The notes beneath the pieces are model-generated. The model did no database searches. It worked only from the letters and a program-made list of their open reading frames with translations, and was not told the DNA's origin. Below, one piece after another: positions 36,237 to 45,564 of a DNA stretch of 64,000 nucleotides. This DNA comes from UTCHB3 sp964371075. Its GTDB lineage: Bacteria; Bacteroidota; Ignavibacteria; Ignavibacteriales; Ignavibacteriaceae. The translations under genes and the position numbers were made by a program. Each line of letters opens with the position of its first letter. Position 1 is the first letter of the stretch. The stretch is taken from positions 992,001-1,056,000 of the forward strand of contig CAYJKN010000001.1 in NCBI GenBank assembly GCA_964371075.1. The letters run 5' to 3'.

Positions 36237-37187
36237 TTAAAGTTTAAGCTTCTCCATCAACATATTTACCGGTTTTGGATTCTGCATTATGTAAAAATGT
36301 AAACATGGAACACCGGAATTAAACAGTTCTTCAGCCTGTTTTACAGCCCAGTTTACACCCACTTCCATCACATGTTCCGGTTTGGCTTCCATTATTTCAT
36401 TAGATAACTCTTCAGGGATGTTGATGTAAAAATTCTTCGGAATTCCTGTTAAATGAGCTTTACTTGTAAGAATTTTTAATCCGGGAAGTATTGGTACAGT
36501 AATTTCCAACTCTTTGGCTTTATTTCTATAGTCGAAAAAAGCTTTATTTTCAAAAAACATCTGTGTGACTATATAATCAGCTCCAGCTACGATTTTTTGT
36601 TTTGTGTACAATAAATCGGTTTTTAGATTGGGAGCTTCATAATGTTTTTCGGGATATCCTGAAACCCCGATGCAAAAATCAGAGGGTTTTGCATCGAGAA
36701 GTTCTTCTTCCAGATAAATTCCCTTGTTCATGTCACTTATCTGTTTTACAAGGTCGATTGCAAATTTATTTGTTGTTCTTCCCCCTGAAACCTCTTTTTC
36801 GAATCCTTTGTCATCCCCCTGGATGGCGAGAACATTGTTCACCCCAAGGTAACCAAGTTCGATCAAAAAATCTTCAGTTTCTTCTTTAGTAAAGTTTTTG
36901 CAAAGGATATGAGGAACTGCTTCAATTTTGTATTTATTCTGGATCAGTGCACAGATACCCAGTGTTCCGGGGCGTTTTCTGATAACTTTTTTCCTGATCC
37001 CTTTTGGGGTCTCTTCGTAAACTATTTCAGCTGCGTGACTTGTTATATCTATAAATGGTGGCTTGTACTTTGCTATGCTTTCTATGGTTGATAACAGACT
37101 TTGAATGTCTCCCCCTCTTTTGGGCGGAATTATCTCAAAACTTATCAGTGGATCTTTGGAATTCGCAAGTACTTGTGTAACTTTCAT
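36237..37187 (-). CDS. metF: methylenetetrahydrofolate reductase
   Basis: MetF reduces 5,10-methylene-THF to 5-methyl-THF with FAD. The core SFEIIPPKRGGD at the N terminus, followed by VNNVLAIQGDDKGFEKE, ADYIVTQMFFENKAFFDY and LKILTSKAHLTGIPKNFYIN, is typical, and the length of 316 is normal. It is the first gene of the run on the minus strand; the divergent mnmA starts 113 bp away, and the promoter must lie in that gap. Confidence 0.93.
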   Translation of the reverse strand: MKVTQVLANSKDPLISFEIIPPKRGGDIQSLLSTIESIAKYKPPFIDITSHAAEIVYEETPKGIRKKVIRKRPGTLGICALIQNKYKIEAVPHILCKNFTKEETEDFLIELGYLGVNNVLAIQGDDKGFEKEVSGGRTTNKFAIDLVKQISDMNKGIYLEEELLDAKPSDFCIGVSGYPEKHYEAPNLKTDLLYTKQKIVAGADYIVTQMFFENKAFFDYRNKAKELEITVPILPGLKILTSKAHLTGIPKNFYINIPEELSNEIMEAKPEHVMEVGVNWAVKQAEELFNSGVPCLHFYIMQNPKPVNMLMEKLKL

Positions 37188-37299
37188 CTTGTCTCAATTA
37201 TGGTTAATTCTTTGTGATTATAATAAACAAATTCGAAATCGTAAATTTAAACTATAATTATGAAAAATTATCCGTTTTACATCATATTTTATTTATAGA

Positions 37300-38355
37300 A
37301 TGAAAACTGCTTTGTTACTCTCAGGCGGAGTTGACAGCTCCGTTGCTCTTGCTCTACTTAAAGAACAGGGTCACGATGTCACCGCTTTTTATCTCAAAAT
37401 CTGGCTCCAGGATGAATTTACTTCCCTCGGCGACTGCCCTTGGGAGGAAGATATCGAATATTGTGAGGGTGTAACCCGCAAACTTGGCATCCCATTTGAG
37501 GTGAAAACGATGCAAAACGAGTACTGGGATGCTGTGGTTTCCTACACCATCAAAGAAATTAAGGAGGGAAGAACCCCTAATCCTGACATTTTTTGCAACA
37601 GCCTGATAAAATTTGGCAAGTTTTTTGATAAAATTGATGATTCTTATGCAAAAGTTGCAACGGGACATTATGCGGGTGTGGAAGAGGTAAACGGGCGATA
37701 TCTTTTAAAAGTAACCCCCGATCCGATAAAAGATCAAACCTATTTCCTTTCATATCTTAACCAAAATCAACTTTCAAGAGCCCTGTTCCCTATCAGTGAT
37801 CTAAAAAAAAGTGAAGTGAGGAAAGTTGCCGTAAAATATGATCTCCCTACACAAAATAAAAAGGATAGTCAGGGAATCTGTTTCCTTGGACGAATAAAAT
37901 TCAAAGATTTTGTTAAATTTCACCTCGGTGAGCTCCCCGGCGATATGATTGATATCGATACCGGAAAAAATATGGGGAAACACAGCGGTTATTATTATTA
38001 TACCATTGGGCAGAGATCGGGACTCGGTTTGAGTGGTGGTCCATGGTTTGTTGTGCAAAAAGACATGACAAATAATATCATCTACATCTCTCGTGAAAAC
38101 GAATCAATTGACCGTGAACGCGACAAATTCCATGTAACCAATTTTAACTGGTTTGCCGGAACTCCACCCGAAGACCTTGAAGCTCTAAAAGTAAAAGTAA
38201 GACACGGACCCAATTATTACGACTGTACCCTGGAATTTGAAAGTGAAACTTCAGCCCTTGTCACCATAAACAAACCCGACAAAGGCATCGCCCCCGGTCA
38301 GTTTGCAGTATTTTATCAGAATGGCTATTGTCTCGGCGGAAGTTTGATTTATTGA
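37300..38355 (+). CDS. mnmA: tRNA-specific 2-thiouridylase
   Basis: MnmA inserts the s2U at U34 of tRNA(Lys/Glu/Gln). Signs are SGGVDSSVA at residues 8-16 (ATP pyrophosphatase loop), the catalytic Cys99 in NPDIFCN and Cys194 in SQGICFLG, with TGHYA between. The length of 351 is normal. It is divergent from metF. No terminator hairpin is obvious before the convergent gene at 38425. Confidence 0.95.
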   Translation: MKTALLLSGGVDSSVALALLKEQGHDVTAFYLKIWLQDEFTSLGDCPWEEDIEYCEGVTRKLGIPFEVKTMQNEYWDAVVSYTIKEIKEGRTPNPDIFCNSLIKFGKFFDKIDDSYAKVATGHYAGVEEVNGRYLLKVTPDPIKDQTYFLSYLNQNQLSRALFPISDLKKSEVRKVAVKYDLPTQNKKDSQGICFLGRIKFKDFVKFHLGELPGDMIDIDTGKNMGKHSGYYYYTIGQRSGLGLSGGPWFVVQKDMTNNIIYISRENESIDRERDKFHVTNFNWFAGTPPEDLEALKVKVRHGPNYYDCTLEFESETSALVTINKPDKGIAPGQFAVFYQNGYCLGGSLIY

Positions 38356-38424
38356 GGAATTGGTGAAGCGTTCCTTTTGTTTATAAGATATCCGGGACTA
38401 TGGATTAACCTTGTTTTCCCGCGG

Positions 38425-39390
38425 CTATTCCCAATTCCCATTCCTGACAACATCCATGTAACCCGTTACAACTTTTCTTGTTGAATCAAAAATTTGATAG
38501 TCTTTTTCCAGATCATATCCTGCAGGATTGTGGGGTCTGGTTGTGATTAAAGTTTCATGCACACACCATTTTGCACCCGGATTACAACCACTGTTTTCAG
38601 CTATATGTTTATGAAGAATGGTTTTGGCGGTGAATGTGTCTTTTACCTTTTTTGCTTCTTCAGCCATTCCGGACTCGGTTCCTGTTTGTGCATCAATTGA
38701 GTAAAATGAATAAACCTTTTTTAAATTTTTAACCATTCCTTCTACAAGTGGATAACCTTTTGGGATCCCCAATTCCCCGTCCAACATGATATAATTTATC
38801 TTGTTTTTTGTGATTCCCTCAGGATCGAGAATCTCCAATTTTCTAATGTTCATTTTTTTGATCATCGGGTCTTCACCCCCCAAATAGAGATAATCAAACA
38901 TCTGATGTGCCGGAAATACCCCGCTCGAATGGACAATCAAAAATGTTTCATTCAAACCATATTTTTTGTAAAAAGCCACAAATCTTTTTGTCATTTCCTT
39001 GATATCTATCTCCCTGGAGTCATAGTATTCTTCCACCGGACCTTTAACAACTATTATCAAACCGATGTTAAATTCGTTCAACTTTGATTTGTAGAGTTCC
39101 TCTGTCCATTTTTGAACCCATATTAATTTTGCTCCCATCCCACCCATCGTAATCAACACATTTTTTCCCTTCATCTGTGAGTCGGGGACAATCTGAGAAA
39201 TTAAAATCTGATAATTGATGATAGTGTCCTTCAAAACCACTCCCGAATCACTTCTCGCGAAAATGTCAGATGTGTCCGGAAGTCGGCTGCTCAGGACTTC
39301 AACCGGGGATTCAGGTTCCCTCGATACACCAAAAAAGAGTGTAAAAAGGGTGATAATTGTGATAACAAGAAGTGGGATACTCTTTTTCAA
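38425..39390 (-). CDS. exported protein of unknown function, hydrolase-like
   Basis: The 321-residue protein has an N-terminal hydrophobic segment (about 5-20) and a segment FLIVHSSGVFPAHQ near residue 155 with the spacing of an alpha/beta-hydrolase nucleophile elbow (H-S-S-G). I do not see a full catalytic triad, and the wider family is not recognised. Exported or membrane-anchored. Function unknown. Confidence 0.55.
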   Translation of the reverse strand: MKKSIPLLVITIITLFTLFFGVSREPESPVEVLSSRLPDTSDIFARSDSGVVLKDTIINYQILISQIVPDSQMKGKNVLITMGGMGAKLIWVQKWTEELYKSKLNEFNIGLIIVVKGPVEEYYDSREIDIKEMTKRFVAFYKKYGLNETFLIVHSSGVFPAHQMFDYLYLGGEDPMIKKMNIRKLEILDPEGITKNKINYIMLDGELGIPKGYPLVEGMVKNLKKVYSFYSIDAQTGTESGMAEEAKKVKDTFTAKTILHKHIAENSGCNPGAKWCVHETLITTRPHNPAGYDLEKDYQIFDSTRKVVTGYMDVVRNGNWE

Positions 39391-39537
39391 AATTGTTCTT
39401 TCTCAACTTTTAATTATTCAAAAACCAATATTAAAATATTTCCATTCAGAGCAATACTGAGTGTGTTATTCCCCCTTTGTGACTTCAAGAGTTTGATGTA
39501 AATTGAACATTCAATTTCAACAAAAATCAAAACAACA

Positions 39538-40269
39538 TTGATCCAATTTAAAGACCTGACTAAAAAATTTGGCAGTTTTACGGCTGTCAACTCGATAAAC
39601 CTTCACATAAGAAAAGGTTCACTCTACGGATTCCTCGGACCAAATGGTGCCGGAAAATCAACGACAATAAAGATGCTCACCGGAATATATTCACTGAGTG
39701 GTGGCGATATTGTGGTGGATGGTATGAGCATTCTGAAGGAGCCACAAAAGATCAAAATGATCACGGGTTACATCCCCGATCAGCCATATCTTTATGACCG
39801 CTTAACAGGAAAAGAATTTCTTTTTTTCTGCGGTGGGTTGTTTGGACTCGATAAAAAGAATGTGAAATTACGCATCGATGAAATGATCGAAACCCTGAAA
39901 CTTGGAGACTGGCTCAACAAACGGACAGAAGAATATTCCCAGGGAATGAAACAGCGAGTTGCCATCGCATCCGCATTTCTCCATCATCCACAACTTATAA
40001 TTTTGGATGAACCTATGGTTGGGCTTGATCCCCAATCGGCTGTTTTGGTAAAACAGTTTCTGAAGCGAAAATCGGAGGAAGGAATAACCGTTTTTATGTC
40101 AACTCATTCTCTAAATGTTGTTGAAGAAATTTGCACTGATGTTGGTATAATCAACAAAGGTAAAATTATTTTTTCAGGTGGATTGGATGAACTCCTTTCG
40201 ATGAAAAATGAATTGTCCCATAATTTTGAGACTCTGTTTATTGAGTTAACTTCTGAAAATCAGAACTAA
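39538..40269 (+). CDS. ABC transporter ATP-binding protein
   Basis: Walker A GPNGAGKST, signature EEYSQGMKQRVAIA and Walker B LIILDEPMVGLD are all present in a 243-residue protein. The start codon is TTG (39538); the in-frame ATG at 39496 is followed at once by TAA, so no better start exists. The permease gene follows with no gap (ATG at 40270), so the pair form one exporter. The substrate is not visible. Confidence 0.92.
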   Translation: MIQFKDLTKKFGSFTAVNSINLHIRKGSLYGFLGPNGAGKSTTIKMLTGIYSLSGGDIVVDGMSILKEPQKIKMITGYIPDQPYLYDRLTGKEFLFFCGGLFGLDKKNVKLRIDEMIETLKLGDWLNKRTEEYSQGMKQRVAIASAFLHHPQLIILDEPMVGLDPQSAVLVKQFLKRKSEEGITVFMSTHSLNVVEEICTDVGIINKGKIIFSGGLDELLSMKNELSHNFETLFIELTSENQN

Positions 40270-41955
40270 ATGCAACAAATCCTCCACATTATCCTCTATA
40301 AAATTCTTGCCTTCATAAAACCCGAAATGGATTTTTCACTTCGTGGTATTGTTAAAAGCGTGGGGAGCACAGTGGTTTATGCCGGTTTTGCTGCCGGAGC
40401 ATTTATTGTTGCATTAAGGGCTCTCGATTTTTTGTTGATTGAACAGAGAATTGGACTTTTCCTGCTCCACAGATTCATCTCAATTGTGTTATTTATTTTT
40501 TTCCTGTCTGTGAATGTTGGCAATATTGTGGTTTCATATTCCACCCTCTTTCGATCCCCCGAGGTGGCATTTTTATTGACAAAACCGATAAATCCCGTCA
40601 GAATTTTTGTGATTAAGTTTTTTGACAACTTTTTCTACAGCTCCGGCACTCTTCTTATGGTTTTGGTGGCACTGCTGACAGGATTCACCTGGTACTTCAA
40701 AATTAATGTTTTTTACTCCCTGATCCTCTTCCTTTTCAATTTTTTACCGTTTATGTTAACTGCGGGACTTCTTGGAGTTCTTCTGCTTTTGCTCTTGATT
40801 AATACAACTCTTAAATTTGGATTCAGGAAGGTGGTTTCGGTCCTCGCCCTGAGTTATGTAACCATAATAATAGTATTCTTTCAACTCTCCTCTCCGATGG
40901 ATACCGTAAATGGAGTGATGAAATATTTCCCAAATATTGATGGTTATTTCGCAAATCTTATCCCGGCCTACATTAAATTTCTGCCTAACAATTGGCTCGC
41001 TGAATCGATGTTTTGGATGGCAAAGGGAGAAATTCAGCTGGCGATCCCCTACATGGTGCTTCAGGTATCGCTTGCGTCAGTCCTTTTGATTATTGTAGTA
41101 TTGGTTGGGAAAGCGAATTACTTGAAAATATGGCATAAATCGATCGATTTTCAAGAAAACACACGCAAAAAAGCCGAAGGATCAAAAGTTTTTTCATTTG
41201 AAAAACCTTCAATATTTAAGAATCCAATCACTGATGTGTTGCTAAAACGGGATTTCCATCTTTTCCTGCGTGAACCTGCACAGATAATTCACTTTTCGGT
41301 TCTGTTTTTTCTGATACTTGTTTTTGTATCAAGTCTGCCGGGCCTCTCGATGATGGCATCCAAAAGGGTTGTGCTCTTCACTTTTGTTTTTCTGGCAGTT
41401 TATATATTTAATATCTTTTTTATCATCACGATCTCGCTCCGGTATGTCTTTCCACTGGTTAGCATGGAGGGAAATGTGATCTGGAAGATAAAATCTGCAC
41501 CAATTGAAACAGGTAAACTGCTAAATCGCAGACTTGCAACACCTCTTTTTGTTATTATGCTGCTGTCTCAATTCATGTCAATTTTTATTGTCGCACGGTT
41601 TTCGGGTCATCTGGTTATTCCAATGGCAGTTGTATCGTTTGCATCCACATTTTTCCTGACCATGATGAGTTTTGGAATGGGTGGTTTATTCATTGATTTA
41701 AAAGAGAAAAACCCTGTAAGACTTTCATCTTCACAGGGAGCATCAATTTCATTTTTGTTCAGTATTATCTATCTGGTTATTCTGATAATTCTTCTCTTCC
41801 TCCCGCTTTCAGATTTTTTCACAGGCTATCTCCGCCACAGAATTTACCAAACAGCCGCCGTTTATAAAATTTCGGGAATCATTTTGATCATCTCTCTTGT
41901 CGGCGGGTATCTGTTTTATCGGATTGGAGTCAGGTCGTTAGAGAAGGATGTTTGA
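40270..41955 (+). CDS. putative ABC exporter permease
   Basis: The 561-residue protein has around ten to twelve hydrophobic helices in two clusters (about 30-280 and 330-555) with a soluble stretch near 290-325. It begins directly after the ATPase gene stop, so it is its membrane partner. It fits the ABC-2 / putative exporter class seen in Bacteroidota. No conserved substrate motif is known to me. Confidence 0.8.
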   Translation: MQQILHIILYKILAFIKPEMDFSLRGIVKSVGSTVVYAGFAAGAFIVALRALDFLLIEQRIGLFLLHRFISIVLFIFFLSVNVGNIVVSYSTLFRSPEVAFLLTKPINPVRIFVIKFFDNFFYSSGTLLMVLVALLTGFTWYFKINVFYSLILFLFNFLPFMLTAGLLGVLLLLLLINTTLKFGFRKVVSVLALSYVTIIIVFFQLSSPMDTVNGVMKYFPNIDGYFANLIPAYIKFLPNNWLAESMFWMAKGEIQLAIPYMVLQVSLASVLLIIVVLVGKANYLKIWHKSIDFQENTRKKAEGSKVFSFEKPSIFKNPITDVLLKRDFHLFLREPAQIIHFSVLFFLILVFVSSLPGLSMMASKRVVLFTFVFLAVYIFNIFFIITISLRYVFPLVSMEGNVIWKIKSAPIETGKLLNRRLATPLFVIMLLSQFMSIFIVARFSGHLVIPMAVVSFASTFFLTMMSFGMGGLFIDLKEKNPVRLSSSQGASISFLFSIIYLVILIILLFLPLSDFFTGYLRHRIYQTAAVYKISGIILIISLVGGYLFYRIGVRSLEKDV

Positions 41956-41970
41956 GGGAGATTATTTAAT

Positions 41971-42189
41971 CTAAGAATTCATCTTTTTCGGCTCTCTGTA
42001 AACGAGTGTCATGACCTTTTGCATCCTTTGTGGAATCTCCGGGTGCATATCCAGATATTGTTGGAGAAGGAAAAAACAAGCGTCGAGCTTTTCAGAGTAA
42101 CTCTTTTTCGACCAGTATTCCAGATCCTGGAGTTCCTGCTCTTGGCGGGTTACGATGCTTATTTCTTTTTTAAGTTTAAATTCAGTCAT
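41971..42189 (-). CDS. small protein of the antitoxin-like kind, no partner seen
   Basis: Start chosen at MTEFKLKKE (42189); a frame is open to 42204. The segment DLEYWSKKSYSEKLDACFFLL and the ending MQKVMTLVYREPKK resemble small proteins that sit next to nucleotidyltransferase-type toxins in many bacteria (pattern YW..S..ERL....L...R.QRV). That resemblance comes from memory of the pattern, not from a search, so it is uncertain. No nucleotidyltransferase or HEPN partner lies beside it. Confidence 0.45.
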   Translation of the reverse strand: MTEFKLKKEISIVTRQEQELQDLEYWSKKSYSEKLDACFFLLQQYLDMHPEIPQRMQKVMTLVYREPKKMNS

Positions 42190-42248
42190 GCTGCAATATA
42201 ACAAATTATGATTGGATTATGGAGCCCGATTATCTCGAAATTAATCAA

Positions 42249-42290
42249 TAAAAAAAGGACAATCTGCCACCTGAATGGCAAGATTGTCCT
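42249..42290 (-). terminator. intrinsic terminator after the 216-residue secreted protein gene
   Basis: On the minus strand AGGACAATCT-TGCC pairs with GGCA-GATTGTCCT through a long stem of about 13 bp, followed by T7. It lies 25 nt past the stop at 42316. Confidence 0.9.
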
Positions 42291-42315
42291 GAAATTTTAA
42301 GCAAAAAAAGTTAAA

Positions 42316-42966
42316 CTAAGCTGAACAATCGCAGTCGTCCGACAAAATGAGATACCATTTTTTGTCGATTTTTGCAAAATAGAATTGTTTCACGATCCAT
42401 TGGTCAACAAGGATAACAACCTTCATAACCTGAGCAGATTTATATTTCGCAGGCAGTGAAAATGCCACAGCTTTCTCTTTTTGGTGATCCCAGTATTGAG
42501 GAAATTTTTTGAGTTTTTCATAATAAACACCATTTTTGTCTTTCGACTCCTCACACGTGCCTTTTTTAGGCATTTTATTATAAAATTTTAGACCTGTGAT
42601 GTCGTTCATTTCCCAACCAACTTCTTGTGGAACCATTATTCCGTAGTTGTTTTCTCTCTCCAGAACACAGAATGCTCCCGGATTTGTGGCACGAGCAAAC
42701 CCCACAACCGGATGGAAGAAATTGGTAACTGCTTTTTCACCTTCAAAAAGTAACTTATTAAAATTATTTTGATAATAAGTCTGCTCCAAAAAATATTTCA
42801 GGAATTTCGAAAAATCCGCTTGATTTCGAAGTTTATCGTTTGAAGTCTGTGAGGTTTTGGTGACTGCTTTGTCACCGTCTTTTTTTGTATCCTGTGCTGT
42901 TAATGTTGATGCCATTAACACACAAATTAATGACATAATTATTAGTGATGATTTTATTTTTTTCAT
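42316..42966 (-). CDS. secreted protein of unknown function
   Basis: Signal peptide (MKKIKSSLIIMSLICVLMA...LTAQ), then 190 mature residues. The C terminus has a beta-rich region (KVVILVDQWIVKQFYFAKIDKKWYLILSDDCDCS) that ends with a Cys pair. It resembles proteins with a DUF4348-like or NTF2-like fold, but I cannot name it. It lies 44 nt after the 43011 gene and may share its transcript. Confidence 0.6.
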   Translation of the reverse strand: MKKIKSSLIIMSLICVLMASTLTAQDTKKDGDKAVTKTSQTSNDKLRNQADFSKFLKYFLEQTYYQNNFNKLLFEGEKAVTNFFHPVVGFARATNPGAFCVLERENNYGIMVPQEVGWEMNDITGLKFYNKMPKKGTCEESKDKNGVYYEKLKKFPQYWDHQKEKAVAFSLPAKYKSAQVMKVVILVDQWIVKQFYFAKIDKKWYLILSDDCDCSA

Positions 42967-43010
42967 TTTTCTTCCGTTTTAACTGTTATTAGAAGTTTTC
43001 GAATAAATGA

Positions 43011-43844
43011 TTATTCATATTTTACTGTTGTTTTTACTGATTTAGTAATCTTTGTGTCTTTCAATTCGGCTCCAAATTCACCTTCATGATTATTGTAGAT
43101 GATTTCTTGCAACAAATCGCCTGAATATATAAACGAGATGATTTCTGTTGTGCCACCCTGATAAATTTTCATTTCAGCCAATCGCTCGCTTGTGTCATAT
43201 GTATTATCCATACCAATGTTATGAGAATAAACATTTGTGGTCCTGCCAAATTTATCTGCGACACTTGACATCGTACTGTTTGTGTCTTTTGCAACAAAAA
43301 CACCATTATCCCATACAATCTGAATGGCTTCTTGCTCACCAAACAAAAGTTCGATTTTGGTGAGTTTTTCATCTGTATAATTGAACTTGTAGAGAAGTTT
43401 GTATTCACCTTCGAGATAATTGAGTGTGATTATCTTCCCTTTGGTATCTCTTTTTATATCGAGAAAATTACCCCAGTCATCCTTCGATCCGACTAAAAGT
43501 CCATATTCATAACTGAAGTTTGTGGTTACTCTGGCAGTTTCTTCCGCTCCGGGAAATGGTGAGGTGTGGATTGTTGAAGTTAATCGCCCGGTAGAGTCGT
43601 AATTGAAGATTGTTGAATCAAAAGGGATCGGAATTTGGTCGGTCAGACTGCTGTTGTCGTAGGAAACATACGTCTCTTTTTTGATGTTATTTTTTTTAAT
43701 TGCTGTCTGCCAAACGGGCAGGAACTTATCTCTTATATTGTTTGAATAATGAAGATAGACGAGGACATTCTCAGGAATAAAATCCTGTGAATATGAGGTC
43801 ATAAACAACCCCATTAAAAGCACCAATATATATTTCTGAAACAT
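43011..43844 (-). CDS. secreted YD-repeat-like protein, paralog of the 48586-49425 product
   Basis: The start at 43844 (MFQKYILVLLMGLFMTSYSQ) gives a signal peptide; the frame is open to 43853. The mature part holds repeated YD/RHS-like strands such as FNYDSTGRLTST, DWGNFLDIKRDTKGKIITLNY and YTDEKLTKIELL. A homologous protein lies 5.6 kb away; both start SQDFI after the signal peptide. A beta-rich surface protein is likely. No T9SS domain is seen. Function unknown. Confidence 0.65.
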   Translation of the reverse strand: MFQKYILVLLMGLFMTSYSQDFIPENVLVYLHYSNNIRDKFLPVWQTAIKKNNIKKETYVSYDNSSLTDQIPIPFDSTIFNYDSTGRLTSTIHTSPFPGAEETARVTTNFSYEYGLLVGSKDDWGNFLDIKRDTKGKIITLNYLEGEYKLLYKFNYTDEKLTKIELLFGEQEAIQIVWDNGVFVAKDTNSTMSSVADKFGRTTNVYSHNIGMDNTYDTSERLAEMKIYQGGTTEIISFIYSGDLLQEIIYNNHEGEFGAELKDTKITKSVKTTVKYE

Positions 43845-43976
43845 TATTACCATTCCTCAAAATAAATTTAATCTTATATGTAACATAATAAATGCTCTTG
43901 CACAAAACACAAAAAGGTTCTGCTTTTACCAAACATTCCATCCTCAATAGTCCGACTTACACCAGTTCCATCATAT

Positions 43977-44001
43977 TATTGCATTATTGGATTATTGCAT
44001 T
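43977..44001. repeat. short AT-rich tandem repeat, copy A
   Basis: Two units of a GCATTATTGGATTATT-like repeat stand just left of the nrfA terminator. The related copy B (44041-44068) is on the other side. See the repeat findings. Confidence 0.5.
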
Positions 44002-44036
44002 AAAAAAAAGGTCGCCACTCTCTCAAATGACGACCT
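44002..44036 (-). terminator. intrinsic terminator after nrfA
   Basis: AGGTCGTCA and TGGCGACCT (minus strand, one G-U pair) form a 9-bp stem followed by T8, about 30 nt past the nrfA stop. It is flanked on both sides by copies of a 28-bp-related repeat. Confidence 0.85.
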
Positions 44037-44040
44037 AAAA

Positions 44041-44068
44041 ATTATTGGATTACTGCATTATTGCATTA
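44041..44068. repeat. 28-bp repeat, copy B (identical to 62358-62385)
   Basis: The 28 bases are identical to those at 62358-62385, 18.3 kb away. The units look like ATTATTGGATTACTGC plus ATTATTGCATTA. Here it overlaps the last 3 bases of nrfA (stop codon). Confidence 0.85.
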
Positions 44069-45550
44069 GTACTCGTACAAAAATCCCTGTCGTTTTCTTG
44101 CTTCCTCATCCCATTGTTTTGCAACAGTTTTGAGGAATTCTTCCTTGTCAGCAACAAATGCAGGAATATCGAACCCAAGAATTGCCTGTGCTTTCGCTTT
44201 GGTTGAAAAGTCAGGGAGGGTAACGGGATATGTCTTCCCATGTTTAATCAAAATAATTGCAAGAGCTTTTCGTGCCTCTTCAGCTTTGGCGAGAGAAGTA
44301 CCCACTACGCGTAAAGCTTCCACGGGAGCATGGAAACCAAGTCCGTTTGCTGCAGCTACCCAGTCCCATCTCCATTGAGCATGCCTGATCAACTTAAGTG
44401 CGGGTTTCATTTCCTCCGGTGTGGCACCGGCATCCCATGCAGCTTTGGCTTCAAGATGCGCTGAAGCAATCGCTTTTTCTGCAATTCTTCTCAACTCTTC
44501 TACTCTGTCCTGTCTGTCATAAACATCCTGAATCAGGGTCTCAGTCTCCTCACGGTGACAAACCTGGCAACTGTTTGCTACATTAGCCAGTGGACTCTGG
44601 ATATGATGATCGGTGAACTTAACACCACCTTCAGATTTGTAAGGCATGTGACAATCGGAGCATGAAACTCCTCTTTTAGCATGAATTCCGGTCATAAAAA
44701 GTTCATAATCGGGGTGTTGAGCTTTAAGCATTGGAGCTTTTGAAAGCTTGTGCTCCCAGTCCTTGTAATCCATTTTGTCATAATAAGCTTCCATCGAATC
44801 GGCACTAAAACCGTTATCCCACGGGAAAGTCAGATATTTTTCGTCACCTTTGAAGTAATATTCAACATGACACTGAGCACAAACAAGGGATCTCATTTCC
44901 TGTCTTGAAGCTTTGGTAATATCTTTTCCTCTTCTTTGAAATGCTTCAACAAGTGCAGGTCTGGTTATCCTCAGGTTCATACTTTTGGGATCGTGGCAGT
45001 CCTGGCAGCCAATTGGATTAACAATCTCAGCGCCCTTGTCTTTCCATTTTCCTTTGTAAAACTCTGCTGCACCCACTTTTGCCATAACTCTCGGCACATC
45101 GGTACTCTTACAACTCCAACATGTTGCAGGCTGGGGACTGTCTTTAACGCCTCCCGTACGAAGGGTATTTCTGATATCCCGGATTGCATGCCCATGTCCT
45201 CTGCCCTGTTTGTAATCTTTGGCAAAAGCATAACCTGCCCACATAATAACTAGTTCAGGGTATTTTTCGAGATAATCGATATCTTTTGATCCGCCATGTT
45301 TACTGGCAAAATTGGTATCGAGTGTTTTCATGTAGGTTTCATATTCGCGCGGGTAATTTTCGCCCCACACTTCATTTCTCGGCTCCCAATCTGCGATCGG
45401 TTTTACTGCCTGAAGTGTAAAGCTCTCGGCTCTTCTCTCAACCACTGTTGAAGCAAAAAGACCAAGCAGAAAGACAATTAATACCGTGGCGAGAAAAAAG
45501 ACCCAGCCCAGCCATGGTTTTTCTTTTAATAATTCAGAAACAGGTTTCAT
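44066..45550 (-). CDS. nrfA: ammonia-forming cytochrome c nitrite reductase (pentaheme)
   Basis: NrfA reduces nitrite to ammonium with six electrons. The catalytic heme motif is CWSCK (residues 144-148), with Lys replacing His as typical. Four more CxxCH motifs follow at 182-186, 224-228, 297-301 and 328-332. A hydrophobic N-terminal segment (about 15-34) serves as signal anchor. The length of 494 is normal. NrfH (45565-46158) is its membrane quinol oxidase partner, 14 nt upstream. Confidence 0.97.
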   Translation of the reverse strand: MKPVSELLKEKPWLGWVFFLATVLIVFLLGLFASTVVERRAESFTLQAVKPIADWEPRNEVWGENYPREYETYMKTLDTNFASKHGGSKDIDYLEKYPELVIMWAGYAFAKDYKQGRGHGHAIRDIRNTLRTGGVKDSPQPATCWSCKSTDVPRVMAKVGAAEFYKGKWKDKGAEIVNPIGCQDCHDPKSMNLRITRPALVEAFQRRGKDITKASRQEMRSLVCAQCHVEYYFKGDEKYLTFPWDNGFSADSMEAYYDKMDYKDWEHKLSKAPMLKAQHPDYELFMTGIHAKRGVSCSDCHMPYKSEGGVKFTDHHIQSPLANVANSCQVCHREETETLIQDVYDRQDRVEELRRIAEKAIASAHLEAKAAWDAGATPEEMKPALKLIRHAQWRWDWVAAANGLGFHAPVEALRVVGTSLAKAEEARKALAIILIKHGKTYPVTLPDFSTKAKAQAILGFDIPAFVADKEEFLKTVAKQWDEEARKRQGFLYEY

Positions 45551-45564
45551 TTATTCCTCAGCTA

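Noticed and set aside
44936..45253. Open frame on the plus strand opposite nrfA
   Set aside because: It is a shadow of the heme-rich coding sequence; the nrfA reading is certain.
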